The notes under the pieces were generated by a model that was not told the origin of the DNA, made no database searches, and worked only from the letters and a program-made list of their open reading frames with translations. 64,000 bases of DNA from Acetatifactor sp. (GTDB lineage Bacteria > Bacillota > Clostridia > Lachnospirales > Lachnospiraceae), in contig JAIDDH010000069.1 of the NCBI GenBank assembly GCA_029055435.1, positions 1-64,000 of the forward strand, in the 5' to 3' direction. Of this stretch, positions 9,601 to 17,069 are shown in pieces (within the stretch, counting starts at the first letter, position 1; each line of letters opens with the position of its first letter). Both the position numbers and the translations under genes were made by a program.

Positions 9601-9970
9601 CTATGAGATTGCGGAGACTATCTTATGCGCATTGGTACATATCAGTGATAAGTATTACTTTGGGGTATCGGTTTTGATCAGAGTGCTTCGGGGCTCACAA
9701 TCGAAAAGCATTACACAACATAAATTATATGCCGTGCCGGAATACAATTCTCTCTCTGATATGTCGAGGGAGGACCTCAATGCTGCTATCTATTGGTTGA
9801 TAGATAAACACTATATTATAAAGACAAAAGGCAGATATCCTGTTCTGCATATAACCAACGAGGGGCTTCATTATAAGGAGCATATGACACCGCGGAAGCT
9901 GAAGAGTCTTGTAGCTGCGCTGAATGCCGACGAGGATGAGAAACGCATAGCGGAGGAAGATATATTTTAG
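6644..9970 (+). CDS. Large SF1 (UvrD/helicase IV-like) helicase with nuclease-like insert, zinc ribbons and RQC-like tail
   Basis: An 1108-residue DNA helicase. In order: a unique N-terminal region (1-130); a Q-motif and Walker A, SLDDDQRRVV then IAGAGAGKTTT (132-161); an insert near 335-372 with TPDFMI and YIEHFG, resembling the degenerate PD-(D/E)XK fold in helicase IV-like proteins, with the catalytic lysine apparently lost; motif II VDEYQD (about 545-549); motif III VGDDWQSIYAFSGSD; and motif VI EERRLFYVAMTRTKNRV (about 786). Two C-terminal zinc ribbons follow (CPICGFPM and MKCSECQDG with later cysteines, about 845-925). A winged-helix segment (about 985-1080), with GVSVLIRVLRGS, looks like a RecQ RQC domain. 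The recQ gene starts 27 bases later, so the two helicases probably act together in recombination, repair or defence. AAAGGGAAG precedes the ATG. Confidence 0.85.
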   Translation: MKVLEYLFKRNRIKPKQESQVSGRCVELIAWENYIKELQKSNHYVSRKEYTAETEKYADVMKLFISMDENDTLEFYCEKNGFDADRAKNAYMSYQSIDALVQKANDKYISQKMDEEKGYLDTILKEVDPAISLDDDQRRVVLSDEDYSLVIAGAGAGKTTTVAAKVKYLVEKQGVDPGQILIISFTNKAVNELKARINKDLNIPCPIATFHSTGNAILHKNDPEKLNIVDGSKLYYCVQSYFKDKVLRDPSVVNSLILFFASYFDAPYEGDDINNFFNYMANANYATMRSELDDFKEEVIDRNSKKKITIQNEIVRSVQEVEIANFLYLNSIDYVYEPVYPYHILMSRKPYTPDFMITQGEHVAYIEHFGITEDGKNFLYDEEVLSAYKKAINDKICLHRKHGTELLYTFSSFRDGRSISQHLEESLLKHGFELKRRSNEEIVKKLVSSEENKYISRLVFLVINFIRNFKVNGYDERDFDKLSRKTSNVRTKLFLDICHACFLEYKKLLVEKHAVDFEDMINESARVLCEVKEMRQKLDFQYLIVDEYQDISRQRFDLVKSFSEVTDAKIIAVGDDWQSIYAFSGSDITLFTKFEEKMGYAKLMKIVRTYRNSQEVIDIAGNFIQKNASQIQKSLVSPKHIDEPVIIYTYDSATKAPNSDRRSGVNYAIAYAVQTALEQIIAYDKEEGRDTRASKILLLGRFGFDGDRLTRTGLFEYINRGAKVKSVKYPELDITYMTAHASKGLGYDNVIVVNGRNETYGFPAKIEDDPVLSLVVREDTSMQYAEERRLFYVAMTRTKNRVYFIAPEQNPSEFLLEIKKEYKNVYLRGKWSEGEPVLIGKKKCPICGFPMQLKYKTSYGLRLYLCTNEPEVCSFMTNNISGKKLSIMKCSECQDGYLVIKTPKKGGECFLGCTNYSKDNRGCNNTMSKHEYYLMMGHELSEPDEPIRQTADKKNVKENWEQKILDSNAAIGVDAERFPEYKNHSSYEIAETILCALVHISDKYYFGVSVLIRVLRGSQSKSITQHKLYAVPEYNSLSDMSREDLNAAIYWLIDKHYIIKTKGRYPVLHITNEGLHYKEHMTPRKLKSLVAALNADEDEKRIAEEDIF

Positions 9971-9997
9971 CCACGGCACAAGTGAGGAAAAGCAGAT

Positions 9998-12454
9998 ATG
10001 AGTGCTTCAGAGATATTAAAGACATATTTTGGATACGATTCCTTTAGAAAAGGGCAGGAGGATATTATTCATTCCATTCTGTCGGGAAGTGATGCATTGG
10101 CAATTATGCCTACCGGTGCGGGCAAATCCATATGCTATCAGGTGCCGGCTTTACTGCTTCCGGGCATCACGATCGTGATCTCGCCTCTGATTTCTCTTAT
10201 GCAGGATCAGGTGAAATCCTTGAATGAAGCAGGAATTCATGCGGCCTTCATCAATTCGTCATTGACGGAAACGCAGATATCGAAAGCGCTCAGTCTGGCG
10301 GTGAAGGGCACTTATAAGATTATTTATGTAGCGCCGGAGAGACTGGAAAGCCCGAGATTCATGCAATTTGCGCTAAACGGAAGTATTTCCATGGTTACTG
10401 TCGATGAAGCCCACTGCATTTCACAGTGGGGGCAGGATTTCAGGCCGAGCTATTTAAAGATTGTGGATTTTATAGAGAGCCTGCCTGATAGACCGATCGT
10501 AAGCGCATTTACGGCGACGGCCACAGAGGAAGTAAAAATTGATATTGAATGTATCTTAAAACTGAATCATCCGAAAGTTATTGTAACGGGATTTGACAGA
10601 GAAAATCTGTATTATAGTGTGGAGCATGTCTCAGGGAAACACAAGGATGATTTTGTTATGAATTACATTGATAAGCATCCGAATGACAGCGGTATTGTCT
10701 ATTGTGCAACAAGAAAAAATGTAGATTCCCTGTATGAAAAACTGTCTCGGCGAGGCGTTCCGGTGACCGCTTATCACGCCGGAATGGATAATACGGCAAG
10801 AAAGAACAATCAAGATGATTTTATTTATGACCGGATGCCCGTCATAGTGGCCACCAATGCGTTTGGAATGGGAATTGATAAATCCAATGTGAGATTTGTT
10901 ATCCACTATAATATGCCGCAGAGTATGGAAAATTATTATCAGGAGGCCGGACGCGCGGGGCGTGACGGCGAAAATGCGCAATGCGTTCTTTTGTTCTCCG
11001 CACAGGATGTGGTGATCAATAAATTTCTTCTTGACAGGAAGGAGTTTGAGGGTATGGATATTGCTGATATAGAGCTGATTAGGCAAAGAGACGCCCACAG
11101 ACTTCAAGTCATGGAAGGATATTGCAGAACGACAGCATGTCTGAGAAACTATATATTGGAATACTTTGGTGAGAAGGTTAATGCTTCCTGTGACAATTGT
11201 GGAAATTGTCATCGTGAATATACGGAAATGGATATGACCGATGATGCAAAATGGGTGATTAATTGCATTGCGGAGACCAAAGGAAGATATGGACAGGCGA
11301 CTGTTCTCGGGACTTTACTCGGGGCAAATCGTGCCAGATTAAAAGAAATAGGCGCAACTGCTTATAAATCCTACGGAGTTTTGGCACATAGAAGTGAAAG
11401 TGAGCTTCGCTTGTTGATTGCCCGGATGTTGGAAGAGGGATATATTGTTCAGACTGATGGAGAATACAGCGTTCTCCGTATGGGAAATATCAGTGGACTA
11501 AAAGAAGAAAATGTTCACATTGTAGTCAGAACATTTGAAGAGCGAAAGGAATATAAAAGCAGCAAAAGAAGGAAGACAAGAAGTACAGACTCCCTTACTG
11601 CTGCGGGCTTTCAGTTGTTTGATAAGCTCCGCCAACTGCGGCTGGTTATTGCAAAGGAGGAGGCGCTGCCTCCATATATTGTTTTTAGCGATAAGACATT
11701 AATTGATATGTGTGCCAAGGCGCCTAAAAACAAACAGGAAATGCTTGCTGTCTCCGGTGTTGCGGAAAACAAGTTTAATAAATATGGGCAGAGATTTATT
11801 GATGAAATCCAAGAATTTATGGAGGATAATTCCAATGTGGTCCTCAGCATAAAAGTCGATGAGGGAAATCCGGATGAGGGTGAGGAAAAGAGATTAAAGC
11901 GGAAAAGCCGAGAGAAAAAAGGTGTTTTTTATCTTAATCAGGAAGATGTAGGAAAATTTGTATATGCAGAGTACTATTATATAAGTGATATAAAAGATAA
12001 ATTGAATGACATTTGCAGCGCCGAAAATGTAAAAAAAGTCACTACAACTGCGATATGGAATTATCTTGTATCGGAAGGGCTGACGATTGAGGAGGAAAGA
12101 GAAGGAAGGTTTGTGAAGGTCGGGACGGATAAAGGCTTGGAAATGGGCGTTAAAACGGTAAGTAAGGTCAGTCAAGAAGGATATGAGTATCAGCTTTTAA
12201 TGTACCCGGCAATACTCCAGAAAATGATTGTGGAAGCTTTTGTCGCTTCAGGAGCACAAGGTAGTCTGGAAGACGGCAAAACAATTGTCAGGAATGGTTC
12301 GCTAAACATTGGCGCTGCATGGACTGATGAGGAAGATCAGAGACTGGCAGCCGAATTTCAGTCTGGCATGAAAATACCTGAAATTGCGAGGGAGCATGGC
12401 AGGACAAGCGGTGGAATCAGAGCCAGACTAAAGAAACAGGGCTTGATTGATTAA
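9998..12454 (+). CDS. recQ: RecQ-type ATP-dependent DNA helicase with C-terminal extension
   Basis: A 3'-5' DNA helicase, 818 residues, longer than the usual 600-residue bacterial RecQ. Walker A is MPTGAGKSICYQVPA (about 36-50) and the DEAH box lies in VDEAHCISQWGQDFRPSY (about 134-151). The zinc-binding cysteines are in TTACLRNYILEYFGE and CDNCGNC (about 380-410). An RQC winged helix follows, then an HRDC domain (about 535-610, with LPPYIVFSDKTLIDM). Beyond the HRDC are about 200 extra residues: a basic linker, a winged-helix-like part and a C-terminal SANT/Myb-like helix-turn-helix (AAWTDEEDQRLAAEFQSG). It is in an operon behind the SF1 helicase and before an MBL-fold gene. Confidence 0.92.
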   Translation: MSASEILKTYFGYDSFRKGQEDIIHSILSGSDALAIMPTGAGKSICYQVPALLLPGITIVISPLISLMQDQVKSLNEAGIHAAFINSSLTETQISKALSLAVKGTYKIIYVAPERLESPRFMQFALNGSISMVTVDEAHCISQWGQDFRPSYLKIVDFIESLPDRPIVSAFTATATEEVKIDIECILKLNHPKVIVTGFDRENLYYSVEHVSGKHKDDFVMNYIDKHPNDSGIVYCATRKNVDSLYEKLSRRGVPVTAYHAGMDNTARKNNQDDFIYDRMPVIVATNAFGMGIDKSNVRFVIHYNMPQSMENYYQEAGRAGRDGENAQCVLLFSAQDVVINKFLLDRKEFEGMDIADIELIRQRDAHRLQVMEGYCRTTACLRNYILEYFGEKVNASCDNCGNCHREYTEMDMTDDAKWVINCIAETKGRYGQATVLGTLLGANRARLKEIGATAYKSYGVLAHRSESELRLLIARMLEEGYIVQTDGEYSVLRMGNISGLKEENVHIVVRTFEERKEYKSSKRRKTRSTDSLTAAGFQLFDKLRQLRLVIAKEEALPPYIVFSDKTLIDMCAKAPKNKQEMLAVSGVAENKFNKYGQRFIDEIQEFMEDNSNVVLSIKVDEGNPDEGEEKRLKRKSREKKGVFYLNQEDVGKFVYAEYYYISDIKDKLNDICSAENVKKVTTTAIWNYLVSEGLTIEEEREGRFVKVGTDKGLEMGVKTVSKVSQEGYEYQLLMYPAILQKMIVEAFVASGAQGSLEDGKTIVRNGSLNIGAAWTDEEDQRLAAEFQSGMKIPEIAREHGRTSGGIRARLKKQGLID

Positions 12455-12493
12455 GATTTAATGGAGAGATTTACGGGAACAGGAAGGGAAAAA

Positions 12494-13123
12494 ATGGAAA
12501 TACATAGAATTGTCTGCGGCAATGTGAACTGCTATATTGTGGCTGAAAATGGCAATGCCATATTGATCGATACGGGAAGGAAAAAGTATAGGGAAAAGGT
12601 GTTAAAACAATGCAGGAAGTTTTCTGTAAATTTAATTGTACTAACGCATGGACATCTGGATCATTGTCAGAATGCAGCGTATCTCGCTGATGCTTTGTCG
12701 GTGCCGATAGCCATGCACGAAAAGGACAGGAATCTGATACCTGATAATAGAATGCAGCTTTTATCGGCAAAGACTTTTCTGGGCAAAATCGTATTATCCG
12801 TATCTCTCCAGAGTTTTGAAAAAGATGTGCTGGATGTATTTGAACCGACGGTTTATCTGAAAGATGGCGACAACCTGAGTGCGTATGGTGTGGATGCACG
12901 GGTTGTGGAAATGCCGGGACATACAAATGGTTCCATAGGACTCAAAATAGGTGATGGATTATTTGTCGGCGATGCTTTGATGAATATGTTTTTTCCGACG
13001 GTGGCGATGCTTTATATGGATGAAAAAATGATGAAGCAAAGCGCAAGACAAATCAGCGGCATGGGGAAACTGAAAATATATTTTGGACATGGTAAACCGG
13101 TGAACAACAGAACGTGGATATAG
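12494..13123 (+). CDS. Metallo-beta-lactamase-fold hydrolase
   Basis: A cytoplasmic MBL-superfamily protein of 209 residues, in the glyoxalase II/hydrolase-like group. The metal-binding signature THGHLDH is at about residues 51-57; later ligands are likely in MPGHTNGS, VGDAL and FGHGKP. The substrate is unknown. An ATG at 12461 would add eleven residues, but the start at 12494 is preferred because GGAAGGGA ends 4-5 bases before it and the MBL fold begins immediately after it. It follows recQ by about 40 bases. That placement could mean a role in nucleic-acid processing, as in SNM1/CPSF MBL enzymes, but there is no beta-CASP domain, so this is not asserted. Confidence 0.82.
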   Translation: MEIHRIVCGNVNCYIVAENGNAILIDTGRKKYREKVLKQCRKFSVNLIVLTHGHLDHCQNAAYLADALSVPIAMHEKDRNLIPDNRMQLLSAKTFLGKIVLSVSLQSFEKDVLDVFEPTVYLKDGDNLSAYGVDARVVEMPGHTNGSIGLKIGDGLFVGDALMNMFFPTVAMLYMDEKMMKQSARQISGMGKLKIYFGHGKPVNNRTWI

Positions 13124-13155
13124 AGGCTTACCTTCTTCTTTTTGTGGAGAATATA

Positions 13156-13164
13156 TGATATAAT
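13156..13164 (+). promoter_or_regulatory. Extended -10 promoter element
   Basis: TGATATAAT at 13156-13164 fits the extended -10 pattern TGnTATAAT and lies about 50 bases upstream of the next start codon. No good -35 is visible, which is acceptable for extended -10 promoters. It implies that the HARE-HTH gene has its own transcription start rather than depending on the helicase operon. Confidence 0.6.
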
Positions 13165-13215
13165 GTGTCCATATTCGAGTCGGGAGGCGGCCGAGTACTA
13201 TAATGAGGTGTAGTT

Positions 13216-13929
13216 ATGGCGCAGAAGGAAGATGTTGTCAAAGCAATGGAGCGGAATGGCGGGTATGCAACATTCCAGCAATTAAATCAGATAGTGGATG
13301 TATCCACATGGAAAACCAGAACACCGGAGGCCAGCATCCGCCGGATCGTACAGGTGCATCCGGATGTGTTTTTCAGGATTAAACCGGGCTTATGGGCATT
13401 GAAAGCGCAGGAAGAGGATGTCTTAAGAAGACTGAGTATAACGCCTCATAACCAGAGATCGGACGAAGTCTTTACGCATGCCTATTATCAGGGAATCATC
13501 ATTGAGATAGGCAATAAGAAAAGGCTTCAGACTTATGTGGCTGCACAGGACAAAAATAAGAAGTTCCTTGAAACAAAGTTGTGTGATTTAACTACTTTGG
13601 ACACGATGCCGGAATTTACATATTCCTCATTGACGAGAAGAGCAAAGACCGTGGACGTGATTTGGTTTAATGAGAGAAGGCTGCCCTGCGGTTTTTATGA
13701 GGTAGAGCATACGACAGATATGAGGAATTCTTTGAGCAAGTTTTATGAATTGCAGGATTTTAGAGCGGATTTTGGCATCATAGCGGATGCGTCCAGATAC
13801 GATCAATTCATGGATATTATTTCCGCGTCGATGTACAATCCCATACGGGAGCTGGTGCGGTTTGTCTCTTATGAAAATCTGGTCAGACAGTATGAGAAAG
13901 AACGGATTGTTCTCAATGATGCACTGTAG
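13216..13929 (+). CDS. HARE-HTH/winged-helix protein with PD-(D/E)XK-like C-terminal domain
   Basis: A 237-residue protein, apparently cytoplasmic. Residues 3-62 match the HARE-HTH winged-helix pattern (KEDVVKAMERNGGYATFQQL ending in a RIKPGLWAL wing). Residues about 85-225 look like a restriction-endonuclease fold: the strand VDVIWF with D147, then GFYEVEHTT with E162 and E164, then a helix and the strand FGIIAD. The canonical lysine of D/E-x-K is replaced by glutamate, so catalysis is uncertain. HARE-HTH modules are known in bacterial proteins linked to restriction and DNA-modification systems. The gene follows the SF1/RecQ operon and has its own extended -10 promoter. A DNA-binding or restriction-like role is inference. 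Confidence 0.65.
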   Translation: MAQKEDVVKAMERNGGYATFQQLNQIVDVSTWKTRTPEASIRRIVQVHPDVFFRIKPGLWALKAQEEDVLRRLSITPHNQRSDEVFTHAYYQGIIIEIGNKKRLQTYVAAQDKNKKFLETKLCDLTTLDTMPEFTYSSLTRRAKTVDVIWFNERRLPCGFYEVEHTTDMRNSLSKFYELQDFRADFGIIADASRYDQFMDIISASMYNPIRELVRFVSYENLVRQYEKERIVLNDAL

Positions 13930-13953
13930 CAACAATAAAATCAGGGGGAACGG

Positions 13954-15297
13954 TTGTATATGAATACAGATATGACACAGGGCGCAGCGATGAAATCAAT
14001 GCTGCGTTTTGCTGTGCCCATGATATTGGGAAATCTTTTGCAGCAATGTTATAATGTGGCCGATACGCTGATTGTGGGGAGATTCCTGGGCCCCAATGTA
14101 CTGGCTGCGGTGGGCTCCTCCTTTGCGCTCATGACCTTTTTGACTTCAATCCTTCTGGGGCTGTGCATGGGGAGCGGGACATATTTTTCCATTCGTTTTG
14201 GAGAGAGGGATGAAAAAGGGCTGCAGGAGGGCATCTGCGCCTCCTTTGTCCTGATATTGTGCCTCACGATTGTTCTGAATATCCTCGTGTTTGTTTTTCT
14301 TGACTTTATTCAGCCTTTTTTGCAGGTGCCGGAGAAAGTGTGGGGGGATATGCGCAGCTATCTGGCCGTAATATTCTGCGGAATTTTTGCCACGTTTCTC
14401 TATAATTATTTTGCCTCGCTGTTGCGGGCTGTGGGAAATTCAGTAGTACCACTGGTATTTCTGGCGATTTCTGCAGTGCTAAACATTGGGCTTGATCTGT
14501 GGTTTGTGATTGGTCTGGAGCGGGGAGCGGCCGGGGCGGCGGAGGCCACGGTGATTGCCCAGTATGTCTCGGGAATCGGTATCACGGTGTATGCGTTGCT
14601 CCGGGTTCCGTGCCTGAAAATAAGCCGGGAAGAGCGGCGGTTTCGATGGAGCTGTATGCGGGAGATTGCCGGGTTTTCGGTACTGACCTGTGTGCAGCAG
14701 TCGGTTATGAATCTGGGGATTTTGCTGGTGCAGGGAGTGGTCAACAGCTTCGGGCCAGAAGTCATGGCCGCCTTTGCCGCCGCGGTGAAGGTGGACGCAT
14801 TTGCTTATATGCCGGTGCAGGATTTCGGGAATGCTTTTTCCACATTCATTGCCCAGAATTTCGGCGCAGGCAAAGAGGAGCGCATACGCGCCGGATTTCG
14901 GGGAGCCGTGGCCGTGTCGGTGGGCTTTTGCATCGCAGTGTCAGCGGTCGTCTGTATATTCGCCCGTCCGCTGATGCTTCTGTTTGTGAAGGCTGAAGAG
15001 TCGGCTATTATTGCGGAAGGGGTCCGTTATCTGAGGATTGAGGGGAGCTTTTACTGCGGTATCGGTTGCCTGTTTCTGCTGTACGGGCTTTATCGGGCGC
15101 TGGGAAAGCCCGGAATGTCGGTGGTGCTCACAGTTATTTCTCTTGGAACGCGGGTGGTTCTGGCATATGTGCTCTCCGCGATTCCGGCAGTCAATGTTGT
15201 GGGTATCTGGTGGGCAGTGCCCATCGGTTGGGCTCTGGCGGATGCCACGGGATTTGTCTATTATTTTAGGAGGCGGAAGCAACTGATCAACCGGTGA
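13954..15297 (+). CDS. MATE family efflux transporter (second of three)
   Basis: A polytopic membrane antiporter of about 447 residues with the two-lobe, twelve-segment MATE plan. Diagnostic stretches are VPMILGNLLQQCYNVADTLI near the N-terminus and FAYMPVQDFGNAFSTFIAQN in the second half. The start may be TTG 13954 (AGGGGG ends 5 bases before) or ATG 13960 (11 bases); the difference is two residues. The sequence is more diverged from the other two MATE genes than those are from each other, suggesting a different substrate. A methyltransferase gene follows so closely that its ribosome binding site lies inside the end of this gene. Confidence 0.9.
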   Translation: MYMNTDMTQGAAMKSMLRFAVPMILGNLLQQCYNVADTLIVGRFLGPNVLAAVGSSFALMTFLTSILLGLCMGSGTYFSIRFGERDEKGLQEGICASFVLILCLTIVLNILVFVFLDFIQPFLQVPEKVWGDMRSYLAVIFCGIFATFLYNYFASLLRAVGNSVVPLVFLAISAVLNIGLDLWFVIGLERGAAGAAEATVIAQYVSGIGITVYALLRVPCLKISREERRFRWSCMREIAGFSVLTCVQQSVMNLGILLVQGVVNSFGPEVMAAFAAAVKVDAFAYMPVQDFGNAFSTFIAQNFGAGKEERIRAGFRGAVAVSVGFCIAVSAVVCIFARPLMLLFVKAEESAIIAEGVRYLRIEGSFYCGIGCLFLLYGLYRALGKPGMSVVLTVISLGTRVVLAYVLSAIPAVNVVGIWWAVPIGWALADATGFVYYFRRRKQLINR

Positions 15298-15311
15298 GGA
15301 GGTATAATGTC

Positions 15312-15908
15312 ATGAGGCGTACGATTGAATATTATGAGCAAAATGCAAAGCGCTTTGCGGAGGAGACTGTGGCGGTAGATTTTGCAAATACACAAAACCG
15401 ATTTCTGAATAAGCTGAAACCAGGGAGTCTGATTCTTGATTTTGGCTGCGGTTCCGGCCGCGATACCAAGTATTTTCTGGAACAGGGTTATTTGGTGGAG
15501 GCTGTGGACGGCTCTGCCGAGTTGTGTAAGCTGGCCGGAATGCACACGGGAATTAAGGTGAAGCACATGCTTTTTGGGGATTTGTCGGAAATAAATCGGT
15601 ATGATGGAATTTGGGCGTGCGCTTCCGTCCTGCATTTGCCGGAGGATGAACTGCGGGATGTAGTCGGGAAAATGACGACGGCTCTGAGAGAGAATGGTGT
15701 GATTTATCTGTCTTTTAAATACGGGACTTTTGCAGGAGAGAGAAATGGGCGCTTTTTCACGGATATGACGGAGGTTTCCTTTGCGGAATTTATGGAGAAA
15801 ACTGAGAGCTTGACGGTGGAAGAACAATGGGTCACTTCCGATGTCCGGCTGGAGAGGGGCGGAGAACAGTGGCTCAATGTGATTTTGCGCAAGGGGATTA
15901 ATGTGTAG
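15312..15908 (+). CDS. Class I SAM-dependent methyltransferase
   Basis: A cytoplasmic methyltransferase of 198 residues. Motif I, which binds S-adenosylmethionine, is ILDFGCGSGRDTKYF (about 42-56); the acidic end of strand 2 is AVDGS, and motif IV is around DGIWACASVLHL. The family resembles small-molecule methyltransferases of the tellurite/UbiE-like type; the substrate is unknown. The GTG at 15294 is rejected as start because GAGGAGG (15296-15302) lies within it, giving a 9-base spacing to the ATG at 15312. It is co-transcribed with the MATE exporter, which raises the possibility that the methylated product is exported, though this is only context. Confidence 0.85.
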   Translation: MRRTIEYYEQNAKRFAEETVAVDFANTQNRFLNKLKPGSLILDFGCGSGRDTKYFLEQGYLVEAVDGSAELCKLAGMHTGIKVKHMLFGDLSEINRYDGIWACASVLHLPEDELRDVVGKMTTALRENGVIYLSFKYGTFAGERNGRFFTDMTEVSFAEFMEKTESLTVEEQWVTSDVRLERGGEQWLNVILRKGINV

Positions 15909-15910
15909 AA

Positions 15911-16585
15911 TCACTTGTTCTTTCCATAAGTCGGTATTCTGAAATTATCTGTATGCTCTAACTCATAATTCTGATTATAGTCTGCAACAGCATATCCAAT
16001 TACATTGACATACTGTGGCGCACTTTTCCCACTATCAGCCATTCGGATACCCTCACCTTTTTCTATGGCTGCAATCAACTGATCTGTTTCAGCATTTGTT
16101 TTCGCTGCATTAACCTCTGTACTAGTGGAAGGCGCATCTGTATCCGTCTTGTTGCTATTATTATTCATCTTTCCACAAGCAATAAAAAATAACCAAAGTA
16201 GTATAATCAAAACAATTTTAACGTGCCACTTTAATTTATCAGTTTTTATCAAAACAATAGTAAGCATTATCGGGAAAAAGCACACCCATAGAAAAACTTC
16301 CCAACAAGTCCCTCTTTTTGCCTTTGAGGGTTGATTGGGTGCATGTCCTTGCTGAGCTTGCATTCTAATACTATTTATTTGTGCTTGTCTTGCCTCTGCC
16401 AGCGCTCTTTGGCGCCCCTTTTCGAAGTTATACCCAGCCTCCTCAGCATTATCATACTGGATATGCTGTACCCCCTCATCTATCAAAAGAGTAGTTCCAC
16501 AATAATTACAAGTCGCTTGTTTTTTATCTGCATCAACCGTAAGCAATGCTCCACAATGATTACAAGTCAAATCTACAAGTTTCAT
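15911..16585 (-). CDS. Zinc-ribbon membrane-anchored protein of unknown function
   Basis: A 224-residue protein transcribed convergently to the methyltransferase, with only a few bases between the stops. Residues 8-32 form a zinc ribbon with two CxxC knuckles (CNHCGALL and CNYCGTTLL). A charged helical part follows, then two adjacent hydrophobic segments (about residues 95-113 and 122-139), then a serine/threonine/asparagine-rich region and a C-terminal part predicted outside. A cysteine in the second segment (FIACGK) could be a lipobox-like accident. The domain architecture is common in Firmicutes hypothetical proteins; no function is assigned. AGGAGAG lies upstream of the ATG. Confidence 0.7.
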   Translation of the reverse strand: MKLVDLTCNHCGALLTVDADKKQATCNYCGTTLLIDEGVQHIQYDNAEEAGYNFEKGRQRALAEARQAQINSIRMQAQQGHAPNQPSKAKRGTCWEVFLWVCFFPIMLTIVLIKTDKLKWHVKIVLIILLWLFFIACGKMNNNSNKTDTDAPSTSTEVNAAKTNAETDQLIAAIEKGEGIRMADSGKSAPQYVNVIGYAVADYNQNYELEHTDNFRIPTYGKNK

Positions 16586-16999
16586 AGTATTCTACTCTCC
16601 TTGCTGTGTATCGTCTATATTGCCTTCATTTGTTTCTTCGTTTACGCTATATGATTTTGAACCTAATAATCCAAACGTATAATAGCACAAAATTTTTATA
16701 TTGACTACTAATTTATTATAAGATTAATAATCTTCCTGTTCCTTATGAGTATTCTATTTTGGAGATACATGCTGAAGTATATTAGCAGAGGGAACACTTT
16801 TCCCCAAAGAAAGTTATTTTTTGATGGATTTATAGTAAAATAAAGAGGGATGGTATAAAAGGAGACCTCTAAACTGCCGATTGTCCCGGAACAATGTTTG
16901 CATCGCTCTCCACCATTCCGACTCGTTTTCTGCCACGTCTGAATAGTAAGCCTAAAAATGTGTTTAAACATAAAAGAAGGCCACTATAGTGATGGTGAA
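16586..16999. other. AT-rich intergenic region with no supported gene
   Basis: Minus-strand open frames occur, one containing KVFPLLIYFSMYLQ, but they lack convincing starts and run through the 44-bp repeat, so they are treated as remnants. The stretch 16890-16960 can be read on the minus strand as ENESEWWRAMQTLFRDN, which looks like a decayed coding fragment of unknown origin. Confidence 0.45.
16757..16800 (+). repeat. 44-bp direct repeat, copy 1
   Basis: TTTTGGAGATACATGCTG followed by AAGTATATTAGCAGAGGG and AACACTTT. It matches positions 17864-17907 with one mismatch (G/A at base 18 of the unit). The two copies flank the repeat-protein gene and the RHS-like remnant. Confidence 0.9.
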
Positions 17000-17001
17000 A
17001 A

Positions 17002-17030
17002 TTGAAAAAAATACAATGCTTTGATATAAT
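17002..17030 (+). promoter_or_regulatory. Promoter of the 40-residue repeat protein gene
   Basis: TTGAAA at 17002-17007 and TATAAT at 17025-17030 with a 17-base spacer. This near-consensus sigma-A promoter is about 40 bases ahead of the start codon and suggests that the gene is expressed despite the decayed surroundings. Confidence 0.75.
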
Positions 17031-17069
17031 ATAGATTAGATTTTTATTATTCATGAAGGAGTTGGTTTT

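Noticed and set aside
16708..17054. Possible minus-strand genes in the AT-rich gap
   Set aside because: No ribosome binding sites, no domain, and the frames run through the 44-bp repeat; treated as decayed sequence.
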